A stretch of 8,123 nucleotides of DNA from assembly GCA_027296185.1 (NCBI GenBank), contig JAPUJL010000227.1:1-8123 (forward strand). The letters are read 5' to 3'. How positions within the stretch are numbered: the first letter of the stretch is position 1; each line of letters opens with the position of its first letter. The translations under genes were made by a program, and so were the position numbers. Under the pieces are notes generated by a model. The model made no database searches and was not told the origin of the DNA. It saw only the letters and a program-made list of their open reading frames with translations. Positions 1 through 6,836 of this stretch are shown one piece after another. Origin of the DNA: SAR324 cluster bacterium. Its GTDB lineage: Bacteria > SAR324 > JACQKK01.

Positions 1-182
1 TATGCCCGTCGTTGGGAAAAACATAGGGGCGAAAACGATGCTCCCCAATGGAGCGCCGCCGGGCGCACCGCGCCGGGGCCGGACCGCTCCCCGGCGGTAG
101 CGGGCGGCGGACTCGGTGGAACGCGCCCCGGCCCGTGCCGCGCGGACCCGGTGCCCACACTGTTGGAGAGAGGAGAAGGACC
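1..182 (+). other. GC-rich leader upstream of hppA
   Basis: No gene is supported here. The first 40 bases are less GC-rich (a run of A residues at 17-21 and 32-35) and could be the downstream part of a promoter, but I find no convincing -35/-10 pair. Positions 56-63 and 90-97 form a perfect 8-base inverted repeat (CCGCCGGG / CCCGGCGG) around a 26-base loop, so the transcript leader may be structured. The pyrophosphatase frame stays open back to an ATG at 48, but the 45 extra residues are Arg/Pro/Gly-rich and unlike the family N-terminus, so this stretch is read as untranslated. Confidence 0.4.
171..180 (+). promoter_or_regulatory. Ribosome binding site deciding the hppA start
   Basis: AGGAG at 171-175 lies 7 bases before the ATG at 183, followed by a second purine-rich AAGGA. 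This strong Shine-Dalgarno stretch fixes the start at 183 rather than at the in-frame ATG at 48. Confidence 0.8.
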
Positions 183-2456
183 ATGGCGATACCCTGGACG
201 ATCTTTCTGTTGGGGGTGCTGGCCATCGCGGCGGCGGCATTCTTTGCTTGGCGGGTGTTACGCATCCCCGCGACCCAAGGAGTGGCCAGCCCCGAGCAAG
301 GCGAGCGCCTGGAACGGATCTCCGGGGCGATCGCCGAGGGCGCGATGGCGTTTCTGTCCCGGCAGTACCGCTACATGGCCGTGTTCATGGTGCTCTTTGG
401 GGCGGCGGTGTGGGCCCTGGTGGATTGGGAGTCGGGGTTCACGTTCATCATGGGCGCCGTCACCTCGATTACGGCAGGTTTCATCGGCATGCGCATCGCC
501 ACCAAGGGCAACGTCCGCACCACCTCAGCCGCCATCACGTCGGTGAGCCGGGCCTTCCGCATCGCCTTCAATTCCGGCGCCGTGATGGGCTTCGCCCTGG
601 TCGGCCTGGCGGTGATCGGCCTGATCGTCCTCTATTTCCTCCTCGACGCCATCATGGGCGGCGCGAGCCGGGAGCACGTGATGGAAGCCCTTGCGGGCTT
701 CGGTCTGGGCGGCTCGTCCATCGCCCTCTTCGCCCGCGTCGGCGGGGGCATCTTCACCAAGGCCGCGGACGTGGGGGCCGATCTGGTGGGCAAGTTGGAG
801 GAAAACATTCCGGAGGACGACCCGCGCAACCCGGCCGTGATCGCCGATAATGTGGGAGACAACGTGGGCGACGTGGCCGGCATGGGCGCCGACCTGTTCG
901 GCTCGGTGGCCGAGAGCACCTGCGCCGCGCTGCTCATCGGCGCCGTCTCCACGTTCAGCGCCGACCTGGCCGCGCTGCTGTACCCGATCCTGATCACCGC
1001 CGTGGGCATCCCCATAGCGCTGGTTTCCACCACCCTGGCCTGGGCCCCGCGGGAGCGCTCCATCGAGCCGGCGCTGAAGCGCACCCTGGTCGTCTCGACG
1101 GTGCTGATGGGTGTGGCAATGGGCTTCGTCACCCTGAATATCCTGCCGCCGCAATTCCAAATCGGCGGCGTGCTCTACTCCAACCTGGGCGTTTATTACT
1201 GCCTGCTCGCGGGGCTGATCTCCGGAATGCTGATCGGGCTGGTCACGGAGTACTACACCTCCCACCGCTTCTCCCCGGTACGGCAGGTGGCGCGGGCCTC
1301 CGAGACGGGCGCGGCCACGAACATCATCTACGGCATCGCGCTGGGCTACCAGAGCAGCCTGTTCCCCATTCTGTTCATCGCGACCACCATCTACATCGGC
1401 TACCACTTCGCCGGGATGTACGGCATTGCCATCGCCTCCCTGGGAATGCTGGGCACCATCGCCATCAGCCTGACCATGGACGCCTTCGGCCCGGTCGCCG
1501 ACAACGCGGGTGGCATCGCCCAAATGGGTGGATTGGGCGACGACGTCCGCCGGCGCACCGACGCCCTCGATTCGGCGGGCAACACCACCGCCGCCATCGG
1601 CAAGGGATTCGCCATCGGCTCGGCGGCGCTGACCGCACTGGCGTTGTTCTCCGCGTTTCTCGTGCGCTCGGGGGTGCATTCCATCGATTTGCTCGAACCG
1701 ATCGTCATCTCCTTCCTGTTCGTGGGCGGGCTCACCCCGTTCATCTTCTCGGCGATTACCATGAAGTCGGTGGGCAAGGCGGCCCTGGACATGATCCGGG
1801 AGGTGCGGCGGCAGTTCGACACCATCCCCGGATTGCGGCCGTCCTTCCGCTACACCGCGCAGTCGGTCGAGGCGCTCACCGAAAGCCAGGGGCTCGGCCG
1901 CAATCAGGTCAACCGCCTTCGGGCCCTTGTGGACCGGGCCTTCGCGACCGATGAGGAACTCCTGGGGCACGTCAAGGATGCCTTGCGCACTTCGGCACCT
2001 CCGCCCGACGAGGCGCTGCTGGAGGTGGTCAATCTGGGGATGGAAGAACCCCAGCCCGATTACCGGCGCTGCGTGGATATTTCCACCCGCGCGTCCCTGC
2101 GGGAGATGATCCTTCCCGCCGCACAGGTCATCCTCACGCCCATCGTGGTGGGCTACCTGTTCGGGCCGGAGGCGCTGGCCGCGGTGTTGATCGGCGCGAT
2201 GATCTCCGGCGTGGTGCTGGCCACCTCCTCGGCCAATGCGGGCGGGGGCTGGGACAACGCCAAGAAATACATCGAGGCGGGCCACCTGGGCGGCAAGGGC
2301 TCGGAAGTGCATAAGGCGGCGGTGGTGGGAGATACGGTCGGAGACCCGCTTAAAGACACCACGGGTCCGTCGCTGAATATTCTCATCAAGCTCATGGCGA
2401 TCATCAGCCTCGTCTTCGCCCCCTTCTTCGAGCACAGCCTGCGGCTGCTCGGCTAG
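183..2456 (+). CDS. hppA: Membrane-bound pyrophosphatase, predicted K+-dependent H+ pump
   Basis: This integral membrane enzyme hydrolyses cytosolic pyrophosphate and pumps ions outward. The 757-residue product is hydrophobic, with many predicted membrane helices. Family signatures are intact: DVGADLVGK near 197-204, the metal/PPi-binding DNVGDNVGD near 222-230, [12 protein letters not shown] near 433-444, and the C-terminal [15 protein letters not shown] near 716-730. [10 protein letters not shown] (466-475) has Ala470 and Gly473, the K+-dependent pattern (Lys and Thr mark K+-independent enzymes). D237-LFGSVA-E244 places the gate glutamate seven residues after the Asp, as in plant H+ pumps, whereas Na+ pumps have DLFE. 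The start is the ATG after a strong ribosome binding site. The protein is longer than the usual 660-700 residues of prokaryotic members because about 67 residues are added between IPG (548-550) and PDY (625-627). It is followed by a 433-base gap, so it is probably transcribed alone. Family is certain; ion specificity is inferred from residues. Confidence 0.97.
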   Translation: MAIPWTIFLLGVLAIAAAAFFAWRVLRIPATQGVASPEQGERLERISGAIAEGAMAFLSRQYRYMAVFMVLFGAAVWALVDWESGFTFIMGAVTSITAGFIGMRIATKGNVRTTSAAITSVSRAFRIAFNSGAVMGFALVGLAVIGLIVLYFLLDAIMGGASREHVMEALAGFGLGGSSIALFARVGGGIFTKAADVGADLVGKLEENIPEDDPRNPAVIADNVGDNVGDVAGMGADLFGSVAESTCAALLIGAVSTFSADLAALLYPILITAVGIPIALVSTTLAWAPRERSIEPALKRTLVVSTVLMGVAMGFVTLNILPPQFQIGGVLYSNLGVYYCLLAGLISGMLIGLVTEYYTSHRFSPVRQVARASETGAATNIIYGIALGYQSSLFPILFIATTIYIGYHFAGMYGIAIASLGMLGTIAISLTMDAFGPVADNAGGIAQMGGLGDDVRRRTDALDSAGNTTAAIGKGFAIGSAALTALALFSAFLVRSGVHSIDLLEPIVISFLFVGGLTPFIFSAITMKSVGKAALDMIREVRRQFDTIPGLRPSFRYTAQSVEALTESQGLGRNQVNRLRALVDRAFATDEELLGHVKDALRTSAPPPDEALLEVVNLGMEEPQPDYRRCVDISTRASLREMILPAAQVILTPIVVGYLFGPEALAAVLIGAMISGVVLATSSANAGGGWDNAKKYIEAGHLGGKGSEVHKAAVVGDTVGDPLKDTTGPSLNILIKLMAIISLVFAPFFEHSLRLLG

Positions 2457-2519
2457 GGCCGGCGGGCTCGGTGCCCCAGCAGAACCGCGGGCCGTCCCGA
2501 ACGTCCCCGATGGGGTGCG

Positions 2520-2535
2520 CGGGCGGCTCCGCCCG
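2520..2535 (+). terminator. GC hairpin downstream of hppA, weak terminator candidate
   Basis: CGGGCGG (2520-2526) and CCGCCCG (2529-2535) are perfect inverted repeats about 64 bases after the hppA stop. On the + strand the hairpin is followed by G and A residues, not a T tract, so it is not a classical intrinsic terminator. It may stall RNA polymerase or protect the 3' end of the transcript. Confidence 0.25.
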
Positions 2536-2662
2536 GGGGAAAAATTGAGTTTGAACCCTCCGCGGCCGCACCCGCTCTAAGTAGGGTTGCGATCGGAGAG
2601 CGGAGCCTTTCGCGACAGTGCCGGCGTTCAAGGCGCCGCCGCCAAGGTGTCCGAAATTTGTC

Positions 2663-2691
2663 TTGCACGTTGGTTGCGAATCGGCTATCCC
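2663..2691 (+). promoter_or_regulatory. Candidate promoter for the DksA-like gene
   Basis: TTGCAC (2663-2668) and TATCCC (2686-2691) are separated by 17 bases, the preferred sigma70 spacing, with a local AT-rich segment just upstream (AAATTTG). The same bases also resemble a sigma54 site: CTTGCACG at 2662-2669, four bases, then TTGC at 2674-2677. However, the usually invariant GG of the -24 element reads TG. Either reading would give a leader of roughly 190-200 bases. Seen by eye only. Confidence 0.3.
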
Positions 2692-2889
2692 CAATCCCTT
2701 GATTCGTTCCCCGGGGACGTGGCAAGAGGCCATTTCCCCCCGCGGAACTTGGGTGACCGCCCGCTGGAATCCGCCGGGCCCGAGCGTTTCTGGCCGCAGC
2801 TGAGACGGGCGCCCGAATTGCCGCCCCCGGCCGTCCAGGGGTTCCACCGGGGAACCGAAAGAGGACGCGTCCGGGTAGCCCGGAGACGT

Positions 2890-3345
2890 ATGCCGAGAAA
2901 GAAGAAGACCTTCAAGCGGCTCGAGCACATCGACGACGCCACCCTCGACAAGATCATCGTCAAGCTCGACGACATGCGCGAAGAGAGCCTGGGTATCGTG
3001 AACAACCAGGTGCAGACCGATCTCAAGCCGCGCAACCAGGAAAGCGACGTCGGCGACGAGTCCGATCACGCCAGCGAGGATCGGGACCGTGAATTTTCGC
3101 TGCTCATGCACGAGCGCCACTTGAGGCGGCTGCAACAAGTGGAAGACGCCTTCGAGCGTATCAAGGAGGGCACCTACGGCTTGTGCGAGGGCACCGAAGA
3201 GCCCATCAACTCGAAACGGCTGATGATCATGCCGCTGGCCCGGTACAGCATCGAGTTCCAGCAGGAGCAGGAAAAGACCCTGGGCCGCAACCCGGACGAG
3301 CTTCACTACGACGACGGCGCCTCCCTCGACAGCGACGAAGACTAG
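2890..3345 (+). CDS. DksA/TraR-family RNA polymerase-binding protein with degenerate zinc site
   Basis: DksA-family proteins insert a coiled coil into the RNA polymerase secondary channel and, with ppGpp, retune transcription. This 151-residue product matches the family in size and layout: a basic N-terminus, two helices flanking a tip with D56-x2-D59-x-A61 (the DxxDxA tip motif of E. coli DksA), then the GTYGLCE zinc-finger region. The zinc motif C-x2-C-x17-C-x2-C is present in spacing, but its positions read Cys99, Thr102, Ser120 and Phe123, so one cysteine of four remains. The last 16 residues are strongly acidic. The ATG at 2890 has GGAG (2882-2885) four bases upstream, and homology begins near there. 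It is convergent with the next gene. Similar one-cysteine forms are known (for example P. aeruginosa DksA2), so the protein may fold without zinc. Whether it is this organism's main DksA or a paralogue cannot be told here. Confidence 0.88.
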   Translation: MPRKKKTFKRLEHIDDATLDKIIVKLDDMREESLGIVNNQVQTDLKPRNQESDVGDESDHASEDRDREFSLLMHERHLRRLQQVEDAFERIKEGTYGLCEGTEEPINSKRLMIMPLARYSIEFQQEQEKTLGRNPDELHYDDGASLDSDED

Positions 3346-3397
3346 AAGCGATTAACGGGAAGCCCGGCTCCGTCCATCCAGCCCGCATCTCGCCGGA

Positions 3398-3416
3398 CCG
3401 CCCGGCGGCCGGGCGG
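3398..3416. terminator. GC-rich hairpin between convergent genes
   Basis: CCGCCCGG (3398-3405) and CCGGGCGG (3409-3416) form a perfect 8-base stem with a 3-base loop, directly abutting the stop of the minus-strand gene and about 50 bases after the DksA-like stop. Its position between convergent genes suggests a shared terminator, but neither side has a clear T tract, so it may act only as a pause or RNA-stability element. Confidence 0.4.
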
Positions 3417-3417
3417 C

Positions 3418-4491
3418 TCACTCTTCCCCGTAGCGTTCCAGATTGTGCTTGATCTCGCGCAGCAGGCGGGAGGCCGGGGCGCCATCCGCTCCCCGGTGGT
3501 CGAAGCTGAGGCAAAACGTGGAGTAGGGCACGGCAGCGAAAGAGCCGTCCCGCACCACCACCCGCTCCTGCAGCGCCCCGATGGCGAGGATGAAGATCTC
3601 GGGCGGGTTGAGCACGGCGGTAAATCCGGTCACCTCGAATTCCCCCAGATTGGTGACGGTGAGGCTGCTCCCGTAGAGTTCCTCGCGGCTGAGGTTCATC
3701 CCGGCGGCCTTGCGGATCAGGCCCTTGAACCGCAACTGCAACTCGTCCAGATCGAGCCCGCCCACGTCCTTCATGGACACGGTGAGCAGGCTGGTGTCCA
3801 GCGCCACCGCCACCCCGATGTGGATGCCTTCCAGGAGCACCAGCCGCCCGCCGATCCAATGGCCGTTCAGTTCGGGAAAGCGACCCATGGCCTGGGCGGC
3901 CGCATGGGCGATGTAGACGTTGTAGGAAGGCGGCTCGCTGCCGGCCTCCTTGCGGGCTCGGCGGTGGGCCACAACCCGCGAGAAATCCACGTCGGTGAAC
4001 AGGTCGACCTTCGGCGCCTGCCAACTGTGGGACATCCGTTGGGAGGTGAATCCGCGCATCCCCTGCTTCAGCAACTCGCGGGTTTTCCGGTCGGCCTTGC
4101 CCGGAGCCTGCACGGTCACCGGAAACGGCTCCCCGGCCGCTTCCTCCGGCGGCGGCGTCACGGGCCGGGCCAGCCGCTCCGCCAGATCGGGGGGCGGGGG
4201 CGCCACGGCATCGTTCCAGCCCGCCAGCCGGGGCTCGAGCTCGGGGGCGGATTCTCCCGGCTGCCCGATCCATCCGATGGGCTCCTCCTCGAGCACAATG
4301 GCCCCCGGCGGGGCATAGATGGCGGCGAGGACGCCTTCCCGCTCCGCGACGACGACGCCGATCGCCTTCTCGGAGAGGATCTCCACCAACTCCTCGCCCG
4401 TCCCTACGGGGTCGCCGACGGCCTTGAGCCAATTCAGGATCGTGCCTTCTTGGGTGGCGTAGCCGAGGGGCGGAAATCGTACAGCGGGCAC
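3418..4491 (-). CDS. 2-oxo acid dehydrogenase E2-type acyltransferase with lipoyl domain, no subunit-binding domain
   Basis: E2 subunits carry acyl groups on a lipoyl-lysine and transfer them to CoA in 2-oxo acid dehydrogenase complexes. The 357-residue product has a lipoyl domain at 1-77, with Lys42 in SEKA as the predicted lipoylation site. A Pro/Ala/Glu-rich linker follows at about 78-143, then a catalytic domain at about 145-356 with TVTNLGEF (278-285), NPPEIFILAIG (295-305) and the active-site DHRGADG (His332, Asp336). The peripheral-subunit-binding domain that normally sits in the linker and docks E1/E3 is not recognisable. The start is GTG at 4491, chosen because AAGGAGAG lies just upstream and the lipoyl domain begins directly after it; an ATG at 4554 or 4611 would add residues unlike the family. 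No E1 or E3 gene is in the window. The gene is divergent from the aminotransferase, so a role with branched-chain 2-oxo acids is possible but inferred. Confidence 0.9.
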   Translation of the reverse strand: MPAVRFPPLGYATQEGTILNWLKAVGDPVGTGEELVEILSEKAIGVVVAEREGVLAAIYAPPGAIVLEEEPIGWIGQPGESAPELEPRLAGWNDAVAPPPPDLAERLARPVTPPPEEAAGEPFPVTVQAPGKADRKTRELLKQGMRGFTSQRMSHSWQAPKVDLFTDVDFSRVVAHRRARKEAGSEPPSYNVYIAHAAAQAMGRFPELNGHWIGGRLVLLEGIHIGVAVALDTSLLTVSMKDVGGLDLDELQLRFKGLIRKAAGMNLSREELYGSSLTVTNLGEFEVTGFTAVLNPPEIFILAIGALQERVVVRDGSFAAVPYSTFCLSFDHRGADGAPASRLLREIKHNLERYGEE

Positions 4492-4496
4492 TTCGC

Positions 4497-4504
4497 TCTC
4501 CTTT
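4497..4504 (-). promoter_or_regulatory. Ribosome binding site of the E2 gene, supports GTG start
   Basis: On the minus strand AAGGAGAG ends five bases before the GTG at 4491-4489, with GGAG six bases away. It is the best Shine-Dalgarno match near any possible start of this frame. Confidence 0.75.
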
Positions 4505-4595
4505 GCGCGGGTGGCGCACCGGGCCGCCGGGCCCCTGCGCCGGCGGATCGTCATTGTTCCGAAGGGGTTACGCGGCAGCGGCGGCCACATGCGCC

Positions 4596-4624
4596 TTGAC
4601 CGGCCGCCCAATACCCACTAGAGT
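4596..4624 (+). promoter_or_regulatory. Candidate sigma70 promoter for the aminotransferase
   Basis: TTGACC (4596-4601, five of six to consensus) and TAGAGT (4619-4624, four of six including the key TA and final T) are separated by exactly 17 bases, in the divergent region upstream of the aminotransferase. The predicted transcript start near 4631 gives a leader of about 110 bases. Seen by eye only. Confidence 0.5.
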
Positions 4625-4637
4625 CGCATCCCACGAA

Positions 4638-4651
4638 TCGCGGCGCCGCGA
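4638..4651. repeat. Perfect 14-base palindrome near predicted transcript start
   Basis: TCGCGGCGCCGCGA is its own reverse complement and lies about 7-20 bases downstream of the predicted start of the aminotransferase transcript. The position would suit a repressor operator or an RNA hairpin. In GC-rich DNA such palindromes also arise by chance, so function is unproven. Confidence 0.35.
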
Positions 4652-4701
4652 CGCGCCAAGCAGTCCCGGCGGCGGTTCAACCGGGTAAGGCCTCTACGGG
4701 C

Positions 4702-4743
4702 ATGGCGCCGCCGGCCCGCTCATTCATCCGTCCTGCAACATGA
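4702..4743 (+). CDS. Possible 13-codon leader ORF overlapping the aminotransferase start
   Basis: The ATG at 4702 opens a 13-codon frame (MAPPARSFIRPAT) whose TGA stop overlaps the aminotransferase ATG as ATGA at 4740-4743. TAAGG at 4686-4690 lies 11 bases before its ATG, a usable but slightly long spacing. The aminotransferase itself has no clear Shine-Dalgarno site, so ribosomes ending on this small frame could restart there. It has only one Ile and no Leu or Val run, so it does not look like a classical attenuator peptide. It may be chance. Confidence 0.3.
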   Translation: MAPPARSFIRPAT

Positions 4744-5852
4744 ATATAGCGATTCACCCCGTTCCGCCCGCCGAGCGGCGGGCCAAGCCCACCGACGAGA
4801 GCAATCTGGGTTTCGGCAAAATCTTCAGCGACCACATGTTCACGATGGAGTGGTCGGCCGGAAAAGGCTGGCACGACGCCGCCATCGGAAAATACGGCCC
4901 CATCGCCTTCGAGCCGGCGACCATCGTGTTCCACTACGGCCAAACGATCTTTGAGGGGCTCAAGGCCTACCGCACCAAATCGGGCGATATCAATCTCTTC
5001 CGTCCAGACCGCAACTGCGCGCGCTTCAACATTTCGGCAAGCCGGCTGGACATGCCGAACATGGAGCCGGATTTTATGCTGCAGGCGATCGGCATGCTGC
5101 TCGACATGGACCGGGACTGGGTGCCGAAGTCCTATGAAACATCGTTATACATCCGCCCCTTCATGATTGCCACCGAGCCGTATCTCGGCCTGAAGTCCTC
5201 CTCGTCGTTTCTATTTTTCATCATCACCGGTCCCGTCGGCGCCTACTATCCGGAAGGGTTCAACCCGGTCAAGATACAGGTCTGCGAGAAATACTCGCGG
5301 GCCGGGCCGGGCGGGCTGGGATCGGTGAAGACCGCCGCCAACTATGCTGCGAGCCTGCTGGCCGAGAAGGAGGCCAATCAGGCCGGCTTCACCCAGGTGC
5401 TCTGGCTCGATGCCAGCGAGCGCAAGTACCTGGAGGAAGTGGGCTCCATGAACATTTTCTTCAAGATTGCCGGGACGGTGATCACCCCGCCCCTGACGGG
5501 AACGACGCTGGACGGCATCACCCGCAGCTCGGCGATCGAGTTGCTGAAGACGTGGAACATCCCGGTGGAGGAGCGGCGCATCTCCATCGATGAGGTGCTC
5601 GGCGCCCATACCGAGGGCAAGCTGGACGAAATGTTCGGCACCGGCACGGCCGCGGTGATCTCTCCGGTGGGGCTGCTCCATTATCAAGGCCGGGATTATT
5701 CCATCCCCGCCGTCGAGGGAGAGCCGCTGGCCCAGCGCCTGTTCGAGCAGTTGATGGGGATGCAGTACGGGCTGAAGCCCGATCCCTTAGGCTGGATCGT
5801 CCCCCTCGATTCGCTGATCGAAAGACCGCTGGCCGCCGCCACGGCCCGCTGA
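4740..5852 (+). CDS. ilvE: Branched-chain amino acid aminotransferase, long form
   Basis: This fold-type IV PLP enzyme interconverts leucine, isoleucine and valine with their 2-oxo acids using glutamate/2-oxoglutarate in the cytosol. The 370-residue product belongs to the longer, eukaryote-like subgroup (E. coli IlvE is about 309). N-terminal LGFGKIFSDHMFTMEW (23-38) and VFHYGQTIFEGLKAYR (63-78) are typical. The PLP lysine is Lys197 in GSVKTAANYAASL, Glu233 in EEVGSMNIFF is the conserved cofactor-binding acid, and GTGTAAVISPVG (300-311) is the phosphate-binding loop. The redox CxxC of human enzymes is replaced by A-x-x-S. The start at 4740 is the only Met preceding the conserved N-terminal block; it lacks a good ribosome binding site but overlaps a possible leader ORF. 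The gene is divergent from the E2 gene with about 250 bases between, and 126 bases precede the next gene, so it is probably its own transcript. Identity is secure; biosynthetic versus catabolic direction is not. Confidence 0.96.
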   Translation: MNIAIHPVPPAERRAKPTDESNLGFGKIFSDHMFTMEWSAGKGWHDAAIGKYGPIAFEPATIVFHYGQTIFEGLKAYRTKSGDINLFRPDRNCARFNISASRLDMPNMEPDFMLQAIGMLLDMDRDWVPKSYETSLYIRPFMIATEPYLGLKSSSSFLFFIITGPVGAYYPEGFNPVKIQVCEKYSRAGPGGLGSVKTAANYAASLLAEKEANQAGFTQVLWLDASERKYLEEVGSMNIFFKIAGTVITPPLTGTTLDGITRSSAIELLKTWNIPVEERRISIDEVLGAHTEGKLDEMFGTGTAAVISPVGLLHYQGRDYSIPAVEGEPLAQRLFEQLMGMQYGLKPDPLGWIVPLDSLIERPLAAATAR

Positions 5853-5860
5853 GGCTGCCC

Positions 5861-5876
5861 TCCGCGCGCCCGCGGA
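5861..5876. terminator. Small GC hairpin after the aminotransferase, weak candidate
   Basis: TCCGCG (5861-5866) and CGCGGA (5871-5876) form a 6-base stem with a CGCC loop nine bases after the aminotransferase stop. There is no T tract after it, so termination is only a possibility. The rest of the gap up to 5978 shows no clear promoter. Confidence 0.25.
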
Positions 5877-5978
5877 CGATCTCCCGGTCGCGGTCAAGGC
5901 GGGCGGACCCAACGCTCTCTTCCATGCCATTCACCGCTGACGGGGAGTTTCCATTCCCCCGGGGCCACAGCGAGCGCC

Positions 5979-6836
5979 ATGATTCCATTCCTGCTTCTCG
6001 AGCGCATCCTGAAGCCGGACCGTATCCGCGAGCGGCGCGAACGGCTGGCCCAGGAGTCGCCTGTGGTCGTGATGGGGCGGGGCAAATCGGGCACGCGTCT
6101 GCTGGCCTGGGCACTGCAAATGCTCGGGATCGCCATGGGCGCCACCGAGCGGTTGAAGACGGGGGACTTCGACGACGATCGCTTCCTGCAAACCGTCAAA
6201 TCCATCGCCTGCCGCAACCTGGCCGTGGAAGGGCTTCAGGAGCTGCGGCAAGGGGATCTGCTGCGGCTGCAGTGGGAGTTCGCCCGCATCCGGAAGCGGC
6301 TCCCGGGGTCCGTGGGCAGCCGGGATTGGGGCTGGAAGTGGCCGGAGACGTACCTCATCGCACCCTACGTGCTGGCCACCTTTCCCCGGGCGCGCTTCAT
6401 CCACCTCGTGCGGGACGGCCGGGACCTGGCGTTCAAGCACCACCTGACCGACGACCCGGGACGGCCCCTGGGCCGGGCGATCCTTTCCCGTGTGGATGCG
6501 CTGCACCTGCCCCATTACCTTCAGGCGGCGCGCTCCTGGCAGTTTCAGGTAGAGCGCTACCGGCGCTTCGCGCCCTTGGTGCCCCAGGCCCAGCGGCACG
6601 AGCTGACCTACGAGGCGTTGTGTCACCGGCCGCTGGAGGAGATGGGGCGGGTGGCCGAGTTTCTCGGCCTGCCCGTCACCGAGGCGTGCGAGACCTACGT
6701 CTCCGCCCACTTCACCCTGGAGCAGGTGGCCGTGTTCAACCGGGAGGATAGCGCCGCCGTGCAGGAGGTGCAGGCGGCGATCGGAGACACCCTGACCACC
6801 TATGGCTACCTGCCCCCCGCCGGCGATGCCGCCTGA
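5979..6836 (+). CDS. Sulfotransferase family protein (PAPS-dependent)
   Basis: Enzymes of this family transfer sulfate from 3'-phosphoadenosine 5'-phosphosulfate (PAPS) to a hydroxyl or amino group on a glycan, lipid or small molecule. The 285-residue product has the two expected PAPS sites: a P-loop-like 5'-phosphosulfate loop VVVMGRGKSGTRLL (29-42) and the 3'-phosphate site FIHLVRDGRDLAFK (140-153) after a predicted beta strand. There is no signal peptide or clear membrane helix, so it is probably cytosolic. The ATG at 5979 has only a weak upstream purine stretch (GCGAGCG). No later Met would leave room for the PAPS loop. The stop lies 7 bases before the chosen start of the glycosyltransferase, so the two are almost surely co-transcribed, suggesting a sugar-containing acceptor such as a surface polysaccharide or glycolipid. 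The actual acceptor cannot be read from sequence; no PAPS-synthesis genes are in the window. Confidence 0.85.
   Translation: MIPFLLLERILKPDRIRERRERLAQESPVVVMGRGKSGTRLLAWALQMLGIAMGATERLKTGDFDDDRFLQTVKSIACRNLAVEGLQELRQGDLLRLQWEFARIRKRLPGSVGSRDWGWKWPETYLIAPYVLATFPRARFIHLVRDGRDLAFKHHLTDDPGRPLGRAILSRVDALHLPHYLQAARSWQFQVERYRRFAPLVPQAQRHELTYEALCHRPLEEMGRVAEFLGLPVTEACETYVSAHFTLEQVAVFNREDSAAVQEVQAAIGDTLTTYGYLPPAGDAA

Larger units (their letters stand above)
2457..2889. other. Long intergenic region between hppA and the DksA-like gene
   Basis: These 433 bases show no convincing gene; short open frames here lack ribosome binding sites and recognisable products. The region holds a GC hairpin soon after hppA (2520-2535), a less GC-rich stretch at 2536-2556, a 6-base inverted repeat (AACCCT 2554-2559 / AGGGTT 2583-2588) and a candidate promoter at 2663-2691. 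The open frame of the DksA-like gene extends back to about 2587, but the upstream residues do not resemble the family and are treated as untranslated leader. Confidence 0.5.

Noticed and set aside
48..182. Longer hppA start at ATG 48
   Set aside because: The extra 45 residues are Arg/Pro/Gly-rich and unlike family N-termini, while the ATG at 183 has a strong ribosome binding site and begins with a typical first membrane helix.
525..2435. 636-residue open frame antisense to hppA
   Set aside because: Low-complexity His/Gly/Arg/Asp-rich translation, no family likeness, and fully opposite a strongly conserved gene; typical of GC-rich antisense frames.
2536..2600. tRNA-like stretch around the TTTGAACCC sequence
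   Set aside because: No acceptor, D or anticodon stems can be paired around it; it only resembles a T-loop by chance.
2587..2889. N-terminal extension of the DksA-like protein
   Set aside because: The upstream frame has no family similarity; size and domain layout fit a start at 2890.
3445..4599. 384-residue + strand open frame opposite the E2 gene
   Set aside because: The minus-strand E2 has intact lipoyl and catalytic motifs and a good ribosome binding site; the opposing frame has none of these.
4492..4611. N-terminal extension of the E2 from ATG 4611 or 4554
   Set aside because: It would add an Arg-rich segment unlike any lipoyl domain start, and the GTG at 4491 has the better ribosome binding site.
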